From assembly GCA_035374585.1 (NCBI GenBank), contig DAOSPF010000077.1:1-13449 (forward strand): a DNA stretch of 13,449 nucleotides, written 5' to 3'. The position numbers were made by a program, and so were the translations under genes. Origin of the DNA: JAKPQD01 sp029572965 (GTDB lineage Bacteria; Bacteroidota; Bacteroidia; Bacteroidales; DTGW01). The notes beneath the pieces are model-generated. The model did no database searches. It saw only the letters and a list, made by a program, of their open reading frames with translations, and was not told the DNA's origin. This document shows, piece after piece, positions 1 to 7,208 of this stretch. Each line of letters starts with the position of its first letter. Positions within the stretch are counted from its first letter, which is position 1.

Positions 1-950
1 TTAATACCATACACGGCGAAGGTTGCAAAACTGTTACCGGTTATTCGCAAGAAGAATTTATTAGTGATCAATACCTGTGGTTCAATATTATTCACGAAGA
101 AGACAGAGATGCAGTCATAAACCAGGCCAAAATTCTTATGCAGAATATTGAGCCATCATCAATCGAGCACAGGATTATCCACAAATCGGGTATAATAAAA
201 TGGGTACGCAATACCCCTGTTATCAGGCGCAACGAACAGGGCGAAATGATAGGCTATGACGGCCTGATAGCAGATATTACAGACCGAAAAATGGCTGAAA
301 TAGCTTTAAAAGAAACTGAGCGCAAAATTCTTAATGCTACTATTGAAGCAGAAGAGAAAGAAAGAGCCCATATTGCCAGAGAATTACACGATGGAATAGG
401 CCCATTACTGTCTACTATTAAACTTTATATTGAATGGCTTAACAAGCCAGAACTTCAAACCCCAAAAGAAGAAATTGTAAACAATGCCAACAAAACAGTT
501 GCAGAAACAATATCTGCCATAAAAGAAATATCACAAAAGCTTAGTCCTTACATTGTTACGAATTTTGGGTTAGAACATGGCCTGAAAGAATATATTGATA
601 AACTAAAAGAATCTTGTAACATTGTTATTAATTACGAATCAAACCTCAAAATCAGGCTCTCGTCTGAAATAGAAGTCACCTTATACCGGATAATCCTTGA
701 ATGTATTAATAATACTATAAAATATGCCGAGGCAAAAAAAATTTACATAAGGCTCAATGTGTTTGAGCAGCAACTATTTGTTGATTATGAGGATGATGGA
801 AAAGGTTTTGATTATTCAACTTTAAAATCTGATGGCAATGGACAGGGGCTTATCAATATCAAAAACCGTATTGCCAGCATGGGAGGAAAGATAACTATAG
901 AAAGCAGGCCGGGGCATGGATTCAAGATGAAAGTAATAACAAATATTTAG
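1..950 (+). CDS. PAS-domain sensor histidine kinase, HisKA_3 type (5' partial)
   Basis: The reading frame is open from the window edge (first full codon at base 3), so the true start lies upstream; the first internal ATG at 138 would cut the PAS domain in half. About 315 residues are visible. Residues ~1-97 are the end of a PAS/PAC domain (TGYSQEEF near the start, ADITDRK at the end). A short helical linker leads to the HisKA_3 dimerisation and phosphotransfer box ERAHIARELHDGIG with the phospho-accepting His at ~129. A HATPase_c domain follows: N-box ECINNTIKYA ~233-242, G1 box DDGKGFD ~263-269, G2 GQGL ~279-282. No membrane segment is visible, but the N-terminus is missing. This class normally phosphorylates NarL/FixJ-type regulators, and the receiver gene 63 bases downstream is the likely partner (inference). 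The signal cannot be read from the PAS remnant. Confidence 0.93.
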   Translation, partial: NTIHGEGCKTVTGYSQEEFISDQYLWFNIIHEEDRDAVINQAKILMQNIEPSSIEHRIIHKSGIIKWVRNTPVIRRNEQGEMIGYDGLIADITDRKMAEIALKETERKILNATIEAEEKERAHIARELHDGIGPLLSTIKLYIEWLNKPELQTPKEEIVNNANKTVAETISAIKEISQKLSPYIVTNFGLEHGLKEYIDKLKESCNIVINYESNLKIRLSSEIEVTLYRIILECINNTIKYAEAKKIYIRLNVFEQQLFVDYEDDGKGFDYSTLKSDGNGQGLINIKNRIASMGGKITIESRPGHGFKMKVITNI

Positions 951-1013
951 CATTTATTATTCAAATATTAGGTAAAAAAATATTATCTTTAGATAGGTCA
1001 AAAAGATAAGGGC

Positions 1014-1424
1014 ATGAAGGGGAAACGCTTAAAAATACTGATAGTTGATGACAGTTCTTCATTTAGGAGTGCGGCAGCTATGTTTTTGACCAACGAACTA
1101 AACTGTGAGATCGTAGGAGAAGCAGCTACAGGTAGGGAGTTTCTTAAAATGATAAAAAATCTGGATGTTGACATAGTGCTGATGGATATCCAGATGCCCG
1201 ACATGGATGGAATAAGCGCTACAAAAGAATGGTGCCTGAGGTATCCACATACCAAGGTGTTGGCCATTACAATGTTTACAGACAAAGCCTTTTTGCTTCA
1301 GCTTATTGAGGCAGGTTTCAAAGGATGTGTATTTAAAGCCAGCTTCTTTAGCGAGATATTAACAGCCATTGAAGCTATCATGGATGGTAAATTATATTTT
1401 GAAAAAGATATGCCGGTTTCTTAG
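1014..1424 (+). CDS. Stand-alone response regulator receiver protein
   Basis: 136 residues forming one CheY-like receiver domain. The acidic pair is D12-D13, the phospho-acceptor is D58 in LMDIQMPDMDG, the switch Thr is T86 and the conserved Lys is K108 in GCVFKAS. The C-terminal AIEAIMDGKLYF resembles the end of the receiver in NarL/FixJ regulators, but the protein stops there with no LuxR-type helix-turn-helix. No HTH coding is visible between its stop and cmk, so this looks like a genuine single-domain regulator and not a frameshift. It starts 63 bases after the kinase stop and is probably co-transcribed with it; a near-consensus TATCTTTA at 984-991 might give extra expression. Without a DNA-binding domain it would act through protein contacts or as a phosphate sink or relay (inference). 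Confidence 0.9.
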   Translation: MKGKRLKILIVDDSSSFRSAAAMFLTNELNCEIVGEAATGREFLKMIKNLDVDIVLMDIQMPDMDGISATKEWCLRYPHTKVLAITMFTDKAFLLQLIEAGFKGCVFKASFFSEILTAIEAIMDGKLYFEKDMPVS

Positions 1425-1447
1425 CTTTTTACAAGCCTTACCATTCG

Positions 1448-1475
1448 TTGTTTTTCAATATTTACAATATCTTTG
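1448..1475 (+). promoter_or_regulatory. Bacteroidota-type promoter for the cmk operon
   Basis: TTG at 1448-1450, a 17-base spacer and TATCTTTG at 1468-1475 match the known Bacteroidota pattern TTG-N17-23-TAnnTTTG. The site ends 22 bases before the cmk ATG, giving a short leader, and sits after the response-regulator stop. It therefore separates the two-component genes from the housekeeping operon. Confidence 0.7.
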
Positions 1476-1497
1476 TAAGTATTATAAAGGTTTTTAC

Positions 1498-2187
1498 ATG
1501 AACAATACTCCAAATTATGTCATAGCCATTGATGGCTATTCTTCTTGTGGCAAAAGTACTTTTGCAAAAGCTATTGCAGCCCTTCTGCAGTATATATATA
1601 TTGATACCGGGGCAATGTACAGGGCTGTAACGCTGTATGCCCTAAATAATAAGTTAATTACAAATGGTGTTGCAAATAAGGAAGCGGTAATCGAACATTT
1701 GCCAAAAATAAATGTTAGGTTCGAAAGAGAAACGGATGGCCAGGTAAAAACTATACTCAATGGTGAGGATGTTTCTGAAACCATCAGAAATCTTGAAGTG
1801 TCAAAAAACGTAAGTGCTATAAGCGCCATAAAGGAAGTGAGACAGAAGATGGTAGAACTACAGCGGTCGATGGGTAAACAAAAAAGGGTAGTGCTTGATG
1901 GCAGGGACATAGGAACAGTTGTTTTTCCTGATGCCGAAATAAAGATATTTATGACAGCCGACCCAAAAGTCAGGGCACAACGTCGTTACGACGAGCTGAT
2001 AGCAAAAAATATGCCTGCTTCATTCGACGAAGTTTATCAAAATATAATAGACAGAGACCATTTAGATACTACACGCGCAGAAAGTCCATTGACTAAAGCC
2101 GATGATGCAATAGTACTTGACAACACCCTGTTAACTCCACAGGAACAGGTGGATTGGTTTTTAGAACTGGTTAAATCAAAAGGATAG
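1498..2187 (+). CDS. cmk: Cytidylate kinase (d)CMP kinase
   Basis: Phosphorylates CMP and dCMP to the diphosphates with ATP in the cytoplasm. The protein has 229 residues, the usual length. The P-loop is GYSSCGKST at 13-21, the form I associate with Bacteroidota. Other family marks are IDTGAMYRAVT at 35-45, LDGRDIGTVVFPDA at 133-146 and the lid segment RDHLDTTRAESPL at 186-198. The frame is open for 43 codons further upstream, but that stretch overlaps the response regulator and the promoter at 1448-1475 and resembles no kinase. ATG 1498, immediately before the conserved N-terminus, is the right start. It leads a four-gene operon; cmk next to ispH is a familiar arrangement in several bacterial groups. 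A (TA)n stretch at about 1590-1601 codes for QYIYI and leaves the frame intact. Confidence 0.96.
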   Translation: MNNTPNYVIAIDGYSSCGKSTFAKAIAALLQYIYIDTGAMYRAVTLYALNNKLITNGVANKEAVIEHLPKINVRFERETDGQVKTILNGEDVSETIRNLEVSKNVSAISAIKEVRQKMVELQRSMGKQKRVVLDGRDIGTVVFPDAEIKIFMTADPKVRAQRRYDELIAKNMPASFDEVYQNIIDRDHLDTTRAESPLTKADDAIVLDNTLLTPQEQVDWFLELVKSKG

Positions 2188-2210
2188 TTTTTAATCTAAA
2201 TAGTAGAATT

Positions 2211-2618
2211 ATGGCACATATTGTATGGGATGAGAAGATGAGTGTCCAGGTAGGGCTGATGGATACCCAGCACAAAAAACTGATAGAAGTTATAAACGAC
2301 TTTTATAGCAGCATGGGGAGCAATAATAGCAAGGAAAAAACCCTTGAAGTGATAAAGGCCATGAAAGATTATACGTTTTTTCATTTTAATGCAGAAGAGA
2401 AACTTATGCAGCAAAATGCCTATCCGGATTTTGAAAAGCATAAAAAAGAGCATCAGGCATTTATAGATAAAGTTCACGACATGGAAGAAAGGTACAAGTC
2501 CGGAAAGCTCATCCTTACCCTCGAAGTGGCCAGTTTTTTAAAAACATGGCTTACCAACCATATTATGCAGGTGGATAAGAAATACGGTGATTACCTGAAT
2601 GCTCGTGGCATTCGCTAA
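2211..2618 (+). CDS. Bacteriohemerythrin (non-haem di-iron O2-binding protein)
   Basis: A 135-residue four-helix-bundle hemerythrin. The full set of seven iron ligands is visible: H21 in DTQH, H58 and E62 in HFNAEE, H77 and H81 in HKKEH, H117 and D122 in HIMQVD. The opening IVWDEKMSVQV is typical of the family, and the length is that of a single-domain protein with no fused signalling domain. It reversibly binds O2 at a di-iron site in the cytoplasm. It lies 23 bases after cmk and 17 bases before ispH with no promoter visible between, so it should be co-transcribed. IspH carries an oxygen-labile [4Fe-4S] cluster, so a role in buffering O2 or iron near it is an attractive inference, but the sequence does not prove it. 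Confidence 0.94.
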   Translation: MAHIVWDEKMSVQVGLMDTQHKKLIEVINDFYSSMGSNNSKEKTLEVIKAMKDYTFFHFNAEEKLMQQNAYPDFEKHKKEHQAFIDKVHDMEERYKSGKLILTLEVASFLKTWLTNHIMQVDKKYGDYLNARGIR

Positions 2619-2635
2619 TTTCTGGATAAAACAAA

Positions 2636-3508
2636 ATGAAGGTTACCATTGACGAAAAGTCTGGTTTTTGCAATGGCGTTGTAATTGCAATAAGCCACGT
2701 AGAAGAAGAGTTGAAAAAAAGCGGGCATTTATACTGCCTTGGGCAGATTGTGCACAATAATGTAGAAGTGGAAAGGCTCGAAAAAATGGGCCTTGAAACA
2801 ATTAACTACGAACAATTTAAGCAATTAAAGGATTGTAAAGTGCTTATCCGCGCGCATGGTGAGCCACCTCTGACATACCAGATAGCAAAGCAGAACAACA
2901 TTGAATTGATAGACGCTTCGTGCAAAGTAGTGTTGAAACTTCAGGAGCGTATTAGGAATGAGTACAATAATACTGTTGAGAAAGCCCAGATTGTTATTTA
3001 CGGGAAGAAGGGCCATGCTGAAGTAAACGGTCTAATTGGACAGACAGGAGGAGATGCTATTGTAGTAAGCAGTGATGCTGATTTAGAAAATATAGACTAT
3101 ACTAAGCCGGCTCATTTGTACTCGCAAACCACAATGAGTATTGAAGGCTTTCAACAATTGGCCGATAAAATAAGGCAGCGTATGCAGCAGGCTCAGGGTA
3201 AGGAGACGGTGGCATTGTATATACATGATACAATATGCAGGCAGGTTTCCAATCGTGCACCTCATCTTCGCCAGTTTTCAAAGGATAATGATGTTATCAT
3301 CTTTGTCAGTGGCCGAGATAGCTCCAATGGCAAGGTGTTGTACGAAGAATGCAGACAGGTCAATGCTAATACGCACTTTGTTTCGGATATAGCCGATATT
3401 CAGAGCAATTGGTTTGTCAATAAACAAACAGTCGGCATTTGTGGTGCAACTTCTACGCCCATGTGGTTAATGGAAAAAGTTGCTACTTTTATAGCTCAAA
3501 TTAAATGA
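2636..3508 (+). CDS. ispH: 4-hydroxy-3-methylbut-2-enyl diphosphate reductase
   Basis: Last enzyme of the MEP isoprenoid pathway, reducing HMBPP to IPP and DMAPP with a [4Fe-4S] cluster. The protein has 290 residues, a normal length. The cluster cysteines are C12 (GFCNGV), C96 (DASC) and C201 (DTIC). Substrate-site residues are H40 (IVHN), H74 (RAHG), H127 with E129 (GHAEV), the QTTMS Thr at 165-166, SSN at 229-231 and S273 in GATSTP. All expected catalytic positions are present, so the enzyme should be active. It uses an ATG start 17 bases after the hemerythrin stop, and priA follows after 12 bases. The MEP pathway supplies undecaprenyl phosphate, the carrier used by lipid-linked glycan synthesis such as that encoded further right. 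Confidence 0.97.
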   Translation: MKVTIDEKSGFCNGVVIAISHVEEELKKSGHLYCLGQIVHNNVEVERLEKMGLETINYEQFKQLKDCKVLIRAHGEPPLTYQIAKQNNIELIDASCKVVLKLQERIRNEYNNTVEKAQIVIYGKKGHAEVNGLIGQTGGDAIVVSSDADLENIDYTKPAHLYSQTTMSIEGFQQLADKIRQRMQQAQGKETVALYIHDTICRQVSNRAPHLRQFSKDNDVIIFVSGRDSSNGKVLYEECRQVNANTHFVSDIADIQSNWFVNKQTVGICGATSTPMWLMEKVATFIAQIK

Positions 3509-3520
3509 GCTGTCGATTAA

Positions 3521-5971
3521 ATGCTTTATGCCGACATAATACTGCCGTTTCCGTTACAACAATATTTTACCTATACTGTTCCTGTTGAGCTTTGCACGCA
3601 GGTAGTTATGGGAGTGCGTGTTATTGTGCCTTTCGGCAAAAGTAAGTTTTACACCGGTATTGTAGCATCGCTATACGAAAACCAGGCTGTCAATTCGCAA
3701 ATTGAACTCAAAAGCATTGTTTCGGTTGTTGATAACAAGCCTGTCATTAGTGAGTACCAGCTGAGGTTTTGGCAGTGGATGGCCTCGTATTACATGTGTT
3801 CTCCGGGCGAGGTGATGCGGGCTGCATTGCCTGCAGGGCTGAAACTCGAGAGCGAGTCGTTTGTTGTTGCAAACGGTCAGTTTGATGGCATTGATGAGCT
3901 TAGCGAGCAAGAAAGCACTGTATATGGCTTTATTCAAAGCAAAAAGCGCATTACGCTCGAAGACGTTTATAAATCGGTGAAAATTCCCCGTGTTGTTAGT
4001 GTTGTAAAGAAATTGTACGAGCAAAAGGCCATTTTTATTGATGAAAAAATAGTTGAAAAATACCAGCCAAAGCAACAGACTTACGTAAGACCTTGTAATA
4101 CAGATGCTACATTTGACGAGACTATGAAAATGCTTGCCAAATGGCCCAAGCAACAACAGTTATACGAAAGGTTGCTGCAACTTATTGATACTACCAATGC
4201 AGATGTCGAAATCGGTGTTTCTCAAAAGCTTTTGCTCGATTCTGAAGGCTTCAGCAGTTCGGTAGTAAAAACGCTCGAAAAGAAAGGGTTACTTTCTGTT
4301 TATAGCCGCGAAATGTCGCGTTTCAAAGAATCGACTAATGAAAACGAAACGTTGGTTGAGCTTTCAGCAGCTCAGAATATTGCAAAGTCAGCAATAGAAA
4401 AGTATTTCGAAGATAAAAATATTGTATTGCTCCACGGTATTACCTCGAGTGGCAAAACAGAGATATATTTTCACCTTATTAAAGATGTTCTCGAAAAAGG
4501 CAAACAAGTTCTCTTTCTTTTGCCAGAGATTGCCATAACCTCGCAGATGATAAACCGTATGCAACGGTATTTTAAGAATAAAGTAGGAGTGTTTCACTCG
4601 AAATATTCTGACAGTGAGAGGGTAGAAGTGTGGAAACGCCTTATGGAAAGCAATGCTGAAGGCATACAAATTATTCTTGGTGTCAGAAGCTCGGTATTTC
4701 TGCCATTTCAGAACCTCGGCCTGGTAATTGTTGATGAAGAGCACGAAAACACTTACAAGCAGAATGACCCTGCCCCTCGTTATCATGCCAGGGATGCAGC
4801 CATGGTACTTGCCCAGATGTACAATGCCAAAGTCCTTCTGGGGTCTGCAACCCCATCGGTAGAAACATATTTTCATGCTACATCAGGCAAATATGGATTA
4901 GTAAACCTTAATGAGCGCTTTTCAGGTCTTGAATTACCTAAGGTAGAACTCGTTAACCTCAGGATTGCAAAGAAAAAAGGCAATACCACTTCGTATTTCT
5001 CCAACAGGTTGTTGCAAGCCATTGATGAAACCATTGCAGATCAGCGTCAGGTGATATTATTTCAGAACAGGAGGGGTTTTTCGCCTTATTTACAATGCGC
5101 TTGTAGTTGGATACCTCGCTGTAGGCACTGTGACGTGACTTTGACATATTATAAAAACCAGAACAAGCTTGTTTGCCATTATTGCAACTTTGTAGCCAAT
5201 GTACCCGATAAGTGCATTGAATGTGGTGGAACAGACATAAAAACTATGGGTTTGGGCACCGAAAAGGTTGAAGACGAGCTGAAGTTGATGTTTCCTCAAT
5301 ATCGTGTGGCCCGTATGGACCTGGATTCAATCCGGGGTAAGTTTGCTCATGAGCATATCATTGCAGACTTTGAGAATGGCAATGTGGACATTCTGGTTGG
5401 TACACAAATGGTTACTAAAGGATTAGATTTTCAACATGTAGGATTAGTGGGTATTCTCAATGCAGATAGCTTGCTCAATTATCCTGATTTCAGGGCTTAT
5501 GAACGCAGTTTTCAACTTATGCAGCAAGTGAGCGGCCGTGCTGGTCGAAAAGGCAAGCAAGGGCTGGTGGTTATTCAAACCTATTCGCCCGCTAACCCCG
5601 AAATCCGGTTTGTTTTAAAAAATGATTATCAGGCTCATTATCAATTCCAAATAACAGAACGAAAGGAATTTTTATATCCGCCTTATACCCGTATAATTCA
5701 CCTTATGCTCAAGCATGTGGACGAGAAGCTAACTTGGGATGCGGCCAATGTCCTTGCAAAACTATTGAAACAAAAGCTTGGCAACAGGGTTGCTGGCCCG
5801 GCTCGTCCATTGGTTGGACGCATCCAGAACCAATATATTGTGGGCATCGTGATAAAGCTGGAGCGAACACTCGATTTGGCAAAAATAAAACTCGAAATAA
5901 GCCACATTATTGCAGTATCTATGGCTAACTTTAAGGCAGTGCGCGTTACTATTGACGTTGACCCGATGTAA
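3521..5971 (+). CDS. priA: Primosomal protein N' (replication restart helicase PriA)
   Basis: A 3'-to-5' superfamily 2 helicase that recognises stalled forks and starts primosome reassembly. It has 816 residues, longer than the E. coli protein (732). The N-terminal 3'-DNA-binding domain begins YADIILPFPLQQYFTYTVP. Walker A is GITSSGKT (306-313), Walker B is DEEH (405-408), motif III is GSATPS (441-446) and motif VI is QVSGRAGR (669-676). A cysteine-rich zinc module spans 526-568 with all eight cysteines: 526, 528, 534, 537, 552, 555, 565 and 568. The first pair is spaced C-x-C (526/528), where the family normally has C-x2-C, and the usual Gly before Trp is Ser. The codons around it are intact, so it is an in-frame contraction. 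It is the last gene of the cmk operon. Confidence 0.97.
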   Translation: MLYADIILPFPLQQYFTYTVPVELCTQVVMGVRVIVPFGKSKFYTGIVASLYENQAVNSQIELKSIVSVVDNKPVISEYQLRFWQWMASYYMCSPGEVMRAALPAGLKLESESFVVANGQFDGIDELSEQESTVYGFIQSKKRITLEDVYKSVKIPRVVSVVKKLYEQKAIFIDEKIVEKYQPKQQTYVRPCNTDATFDETMKMLAKWPKQQQLYERLLQLIDTTNADVEIGVSQKLLLDSEGFSSSVVKTLEKKGLLSVYSREMSRFKESTNENETLVELSAAQNIAKSAIEKYFEDKNIVLLHGITSSGKTEIYFHLIKDVLEKGKQVLFLLPEIAITSQMINRMQRYFKNKVGVFHSKYSDSERVEVWKRLMESNAEGIQIILGVRSSVFLPFQNLGLVIVDEEHENTYKQNDPAPRYHARDAAMVLAQMYNAKVLLGSATPSVETYFHATSGKYGLVNLNERFSGLELPKVELVNLRIAKKKGNTTSYFSNRLLQAIDETIADQRQVILFQNRRGFSPYLQCACSWIPRCRHCDVTLTYYKNQNKLVCHYCNFVANVPDKCIECGGTDIKTMGLGTEKVEDELKLMFPQYRVARMDLDSIRGKFAHEHIIADFENGNVDILVGTQMVTKGLDFQHVGLVGILNADSLLNYPDFRAYERSFQLMQQVSGRAGRKGKQGLVVIQTYSPANPEIRFVLKNDYQAHYQFQITERKEFLYPPYTRIIHLMLKHVDEKLTWDAANVLAKLLKQKLGNRVAGPARPLVGRIQNQYIVGIVIKLERTLDLAKIKLEISHIIAVSMANFKAVRVTIDVDPM

Positions 5972-5976
5972 AAAAG

Positions 5977-6010
5977 TTTTGCCGCCTAAATTGCATCATA
6001 ACGGGCAAAA
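5977..6010 (+). other. Inverted repeat after priA, possible weak transcription end
   Basis: TTTTGCC at 5977-5983 and GGCAAAA at 6004-6010 can form a 7-bp stem with a 20-base loop, beginning six bases after the priA stop codon. There is no uridine tract downstream, so it is not a classical intrinsic terminator. It may end the operon, protect the mRNA 3' end or be chance. Confidence 0.3.
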
Positions 6011-6022
6011 TGTTTAACATTG
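5991..6022 (+). promoter_or_regulatory. Possible promoter for the heptose kinase gene
   Basis: TTG at 5991-5993, a 21-base spacer and TAACATTG at 6015-6022 fit the Bacteroidota pattern with one mismatch (A for the first T of TTTG). It ends 16 bases before the GTG start, so the transcript would have a very short leader or almost none. The 3' half of the inverted repeat after priA lies inside the spacer. Confidence 0.35.
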
Positions 6023-6036
6023 TGAAAAATTTTTCA
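6023..6036. repeat. Perfect 14-base palindrome just before the heptose kinase start
   Basis: TGAAAAATTTTTCA equals its own reverse complement. It ends two bases before the GTG at 6039 and lies where a short leader or the transcription start would fall. It could be an operator or simply an A/T-rich chance palindrome; no second copy was noticed in the window. Confidence 0.5.
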
Positions 6037-6038
6037 AA

Positions 6039-7034
6039 GTGGTTTCCGATAATTTAAAGACTTTTTTCAAAGACCTGACATCAAAGCGAATACTTATTAT
6101 TGGCGATGTCATGATAGATGCTTATATGTGGGGCAAAGTAGACAGGATTTCTCCTGAAGCTCCGGTTCCGGTTGTTACCTGTACAAAACAAGATAACAGG
6201 CTTGGAGGAGCTGCCAATGTTGCTATCAATATTGCTGCTATGGGTGCAAACCCTATCCTTTGCGGTATTATTGGAAATGATGATAAAGGGACTTTGTTCC
6301 TAAAGTTGATGCAGGATAATCATCTGTCTAATGCCGGTATCTGTATAGTAAAAGGACGAAAGACAACAATTAAAACCCGTATCATCGGGGGAAACCAACA
6401 TTTGCTCCGTATTGATGACGAAACAACCCAACCTTTGGAAGGCGCTGAAATAGTTAACTTTTCACAACACTTGTTCGATCTGATCAATGAATTAAAAGTA
6501 GATGCTATTATTTTCCAAGATTACGATAAAGGTTTATTGACACCTGCTTTAATTAATGAAGTAATTCATTTTGCCAATAAAAAAGATATTCCGGTATTGG
6601 TTGACCCTAAAAAGCGCAATTTTCATGCTTATCATGGGGCAACCTTGTTTAAACCAAATTTTAAGGAGTTTTGTGAGGGTTTGAAAGTAGAACTTTCAAA
6701 AGAAAATTTGCAAGATGTATATACTGTTGCCAAAGATTTTCTAAATTCCCATAATATCAAGATACTATTATTAACCATGTCTGAAAAAGGGGTAATGATT
6801 TGTACTACAGAAAACTTTCATCATATACCTGCCCATGTGAGAGATATTGCAGATGTGTCTGGTGCTGGAGATACTGTTATCAGTGTTGCAACATTAGGCA
6901 TAGCTTGCAATCTCGATTTAAAGGAAGTTGCTGAGGTGTCTAATCTTTCGGGAGGCCTTGTTTGCGAGAAAGTAGGCGTTGTTCCTGTTGATAAAGCACA
7001 ATTAGAAAGAGAAGTTAGAAAATATTTGCATTAG
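6039..7034 (+). CDS. hldA: D-glycero-beta-D-manno-heptose-7-phosphate kinase (RfaE/HldE kinase-domain family)
   Basis: A PfkB/ribokinase-fold sugar kinase of 331 residues. It matches the N-terminal kinase half of HldE, with no C-terminal nucleotidyltransferase domain, so it has the separate HldA form. Diagnostic motifs are VDRISPEAPVPVV at 34-46, the LGGAANVA sugar-binding segment at 55-62, QDYDKGLL at 160-167, VDPKKRNF at 188-195 and SGAGDT at 274-279 with catalytic D278. The expected reaction adds phosphate to C1 of heptose-7-phosphate on the route to ADP-heptose for lipopolysaccharide core. An adenylyltransferase would have to be encoded elsewhere. The start is GTG: an in-frame stop at 6015-6017 leaves no upstream ATG. 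Substrate specificity within the RfaE-like group is inferred. Confidence 0.88.
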   Translation: MVSDNLKTFFKDLTSKRILIIGDVMIDAYMWGKVDRISPEAPVPVVTCTKQDNRLGGAANVAINIAAMGANPILCGIIGNDDKGTLFLKLMQDNHLSNAGICIVKGRKTTIKTRIIGGNQHLLRIDDETTQPLEGAEIVNFSQHLFDLINELKVDAIIFQDYDKGLLTPALINEVIHFANKKDIPVLVDPKKRNFHAYHGATLFKPNFKEFCEGLKVELSKENLQDVYTVAKDFLNSHNIKILLLTMSEKGVMICTTENFHHIPAHVRDIADVSGAGDTVISVATLGIACNLDLKEVAEVSNLSGGLVCEKVGVVPVDKAQLEREVRKYLH

Positions 7035-7059
7035 AAATTTGCATTTTTCTTTATCTTTG
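7025..7059 (+). promoter_or_regulatory. Promoter for the tRNA region
   Basis: TATCTTTG at 7052-7059 is an exact -7 type element. TTTG at 7025-7028 lies 23 bases upstream, at the long end of the accepted spacing and inside the last codons of the kinase gene. Transcription would begin about 7066, before the tRNA-like half at 7078 and the tRNA at 7130, so both would share one transcript. Confidence 0.6.
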
Positions 7060-7070
7060 TAGCATCTAAT

Positions 7071-7139
7071 AGCTAATCGGGGTATAGTCCCGCCTGGGGC
7101 AGGACGCCACGTAAAAGGTAAAAGATAATCGGGGTATAG
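7071..7139 (+). repeat. Direct repeat pair carrying the tRNA 5' end
   Basis: TAATCGGGGTATAG occurs exactly at 7074-7087 and 7126-7139. Including the flanking AG the match is 16 of 17 bases (7071-7087 against 7123-7139), with a 52-base period. The second copy contains the 5' end of the functional tRNA and three bases of its leader, which suggests tandem duplication of the tRNA start. Confidence 0.85.
7078..7112 (+). pseudogene. Truncated tRNA-like 5' half upstream of tRNA-Pro
   Basis: The segment reads as a tRNA 5' half: acceptor strand CGGGGTA (7078-7084, identical to the intact tRNA), TA, D-stem GTCC/GGAC (7087-7090 and 7102-7105) enclosing an 11-base loop, one base, then the anticodon-stem strand CCACG (7107-7111), also identical to the intact tRNA. 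After T7112 the tRNA character stops and an A-rich spacer leads to the real gene. The D-arm differs completely from that of the intact tRNA, so it is not a simple copy. The D region can also fold as a longer hairpin (GTCC and GCC paired with GGC and GGAC around one mismatch). It may be the relic of a second tRNA gene whose 3' half was lost, or a leader RNA. Confidence 0.65.
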
Positions 7140-7202
7140 CGCAGTTGGTAGCGCGCCACGTTCGGGACGTGGAGGCCGGGCGTTCGAGTCGCCCTACCCC
7201 GA
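7130..7202 (+). tRNA. tRNA-Pro (anticodon CGG)
   Basis: A complete 73-base cloverleaf. The acceptor stem is CGGGGTA/TACCCCG with discriminator A at 7202. The D-stem is GCGC/GCGC, the anticodon stem CCACG/CGTGG around loop TTCGGGA (anticodon CGG, reading CCG), and the variable loop AGGCC. The T-stem is GGGCG/CGCCC with loop TTCGAGT. All stems pair perfectly. CCA is not encoded, so it must be added after transcription. The tRNA ends only six bases before the stop end of the convergent psd gene and no terminator is visible between them, so its transcript probably runs antisense into psd before processing. Confidence 0.97.
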
Positions 7203-7208
7203 CTTATA

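Noticed and set aside
1369..1497. Upstream extension of cmk by 43 codons
   Set aside because: It overlaps the response regulator and the promoter at 1448-1475, and the kinase family starts at the conserved residues right after ATG 1498.
1590..1601. (TA)n tract in cmk as a phase-variation site
   Set aside because: The repeat is short, the frame is intact and cmk is normally essential, so switching it off is unlikely.
3671..4876. Long minus-strand open frames (about 160 codons each) inside priA
   Set aside because: They lie opposite a well-supported priA frame, encode cysteine/histidine-rich sequence without recognisable domains and have no promoter; they are by-products of priA codon use.
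7078..7202. A split or intron-containing tRNA using the first 5' half
   Set aside because: The downstream tRNA is complete by itself, and the 37 bases between show no group I or II intron features; kept only as a competition hypothesis.
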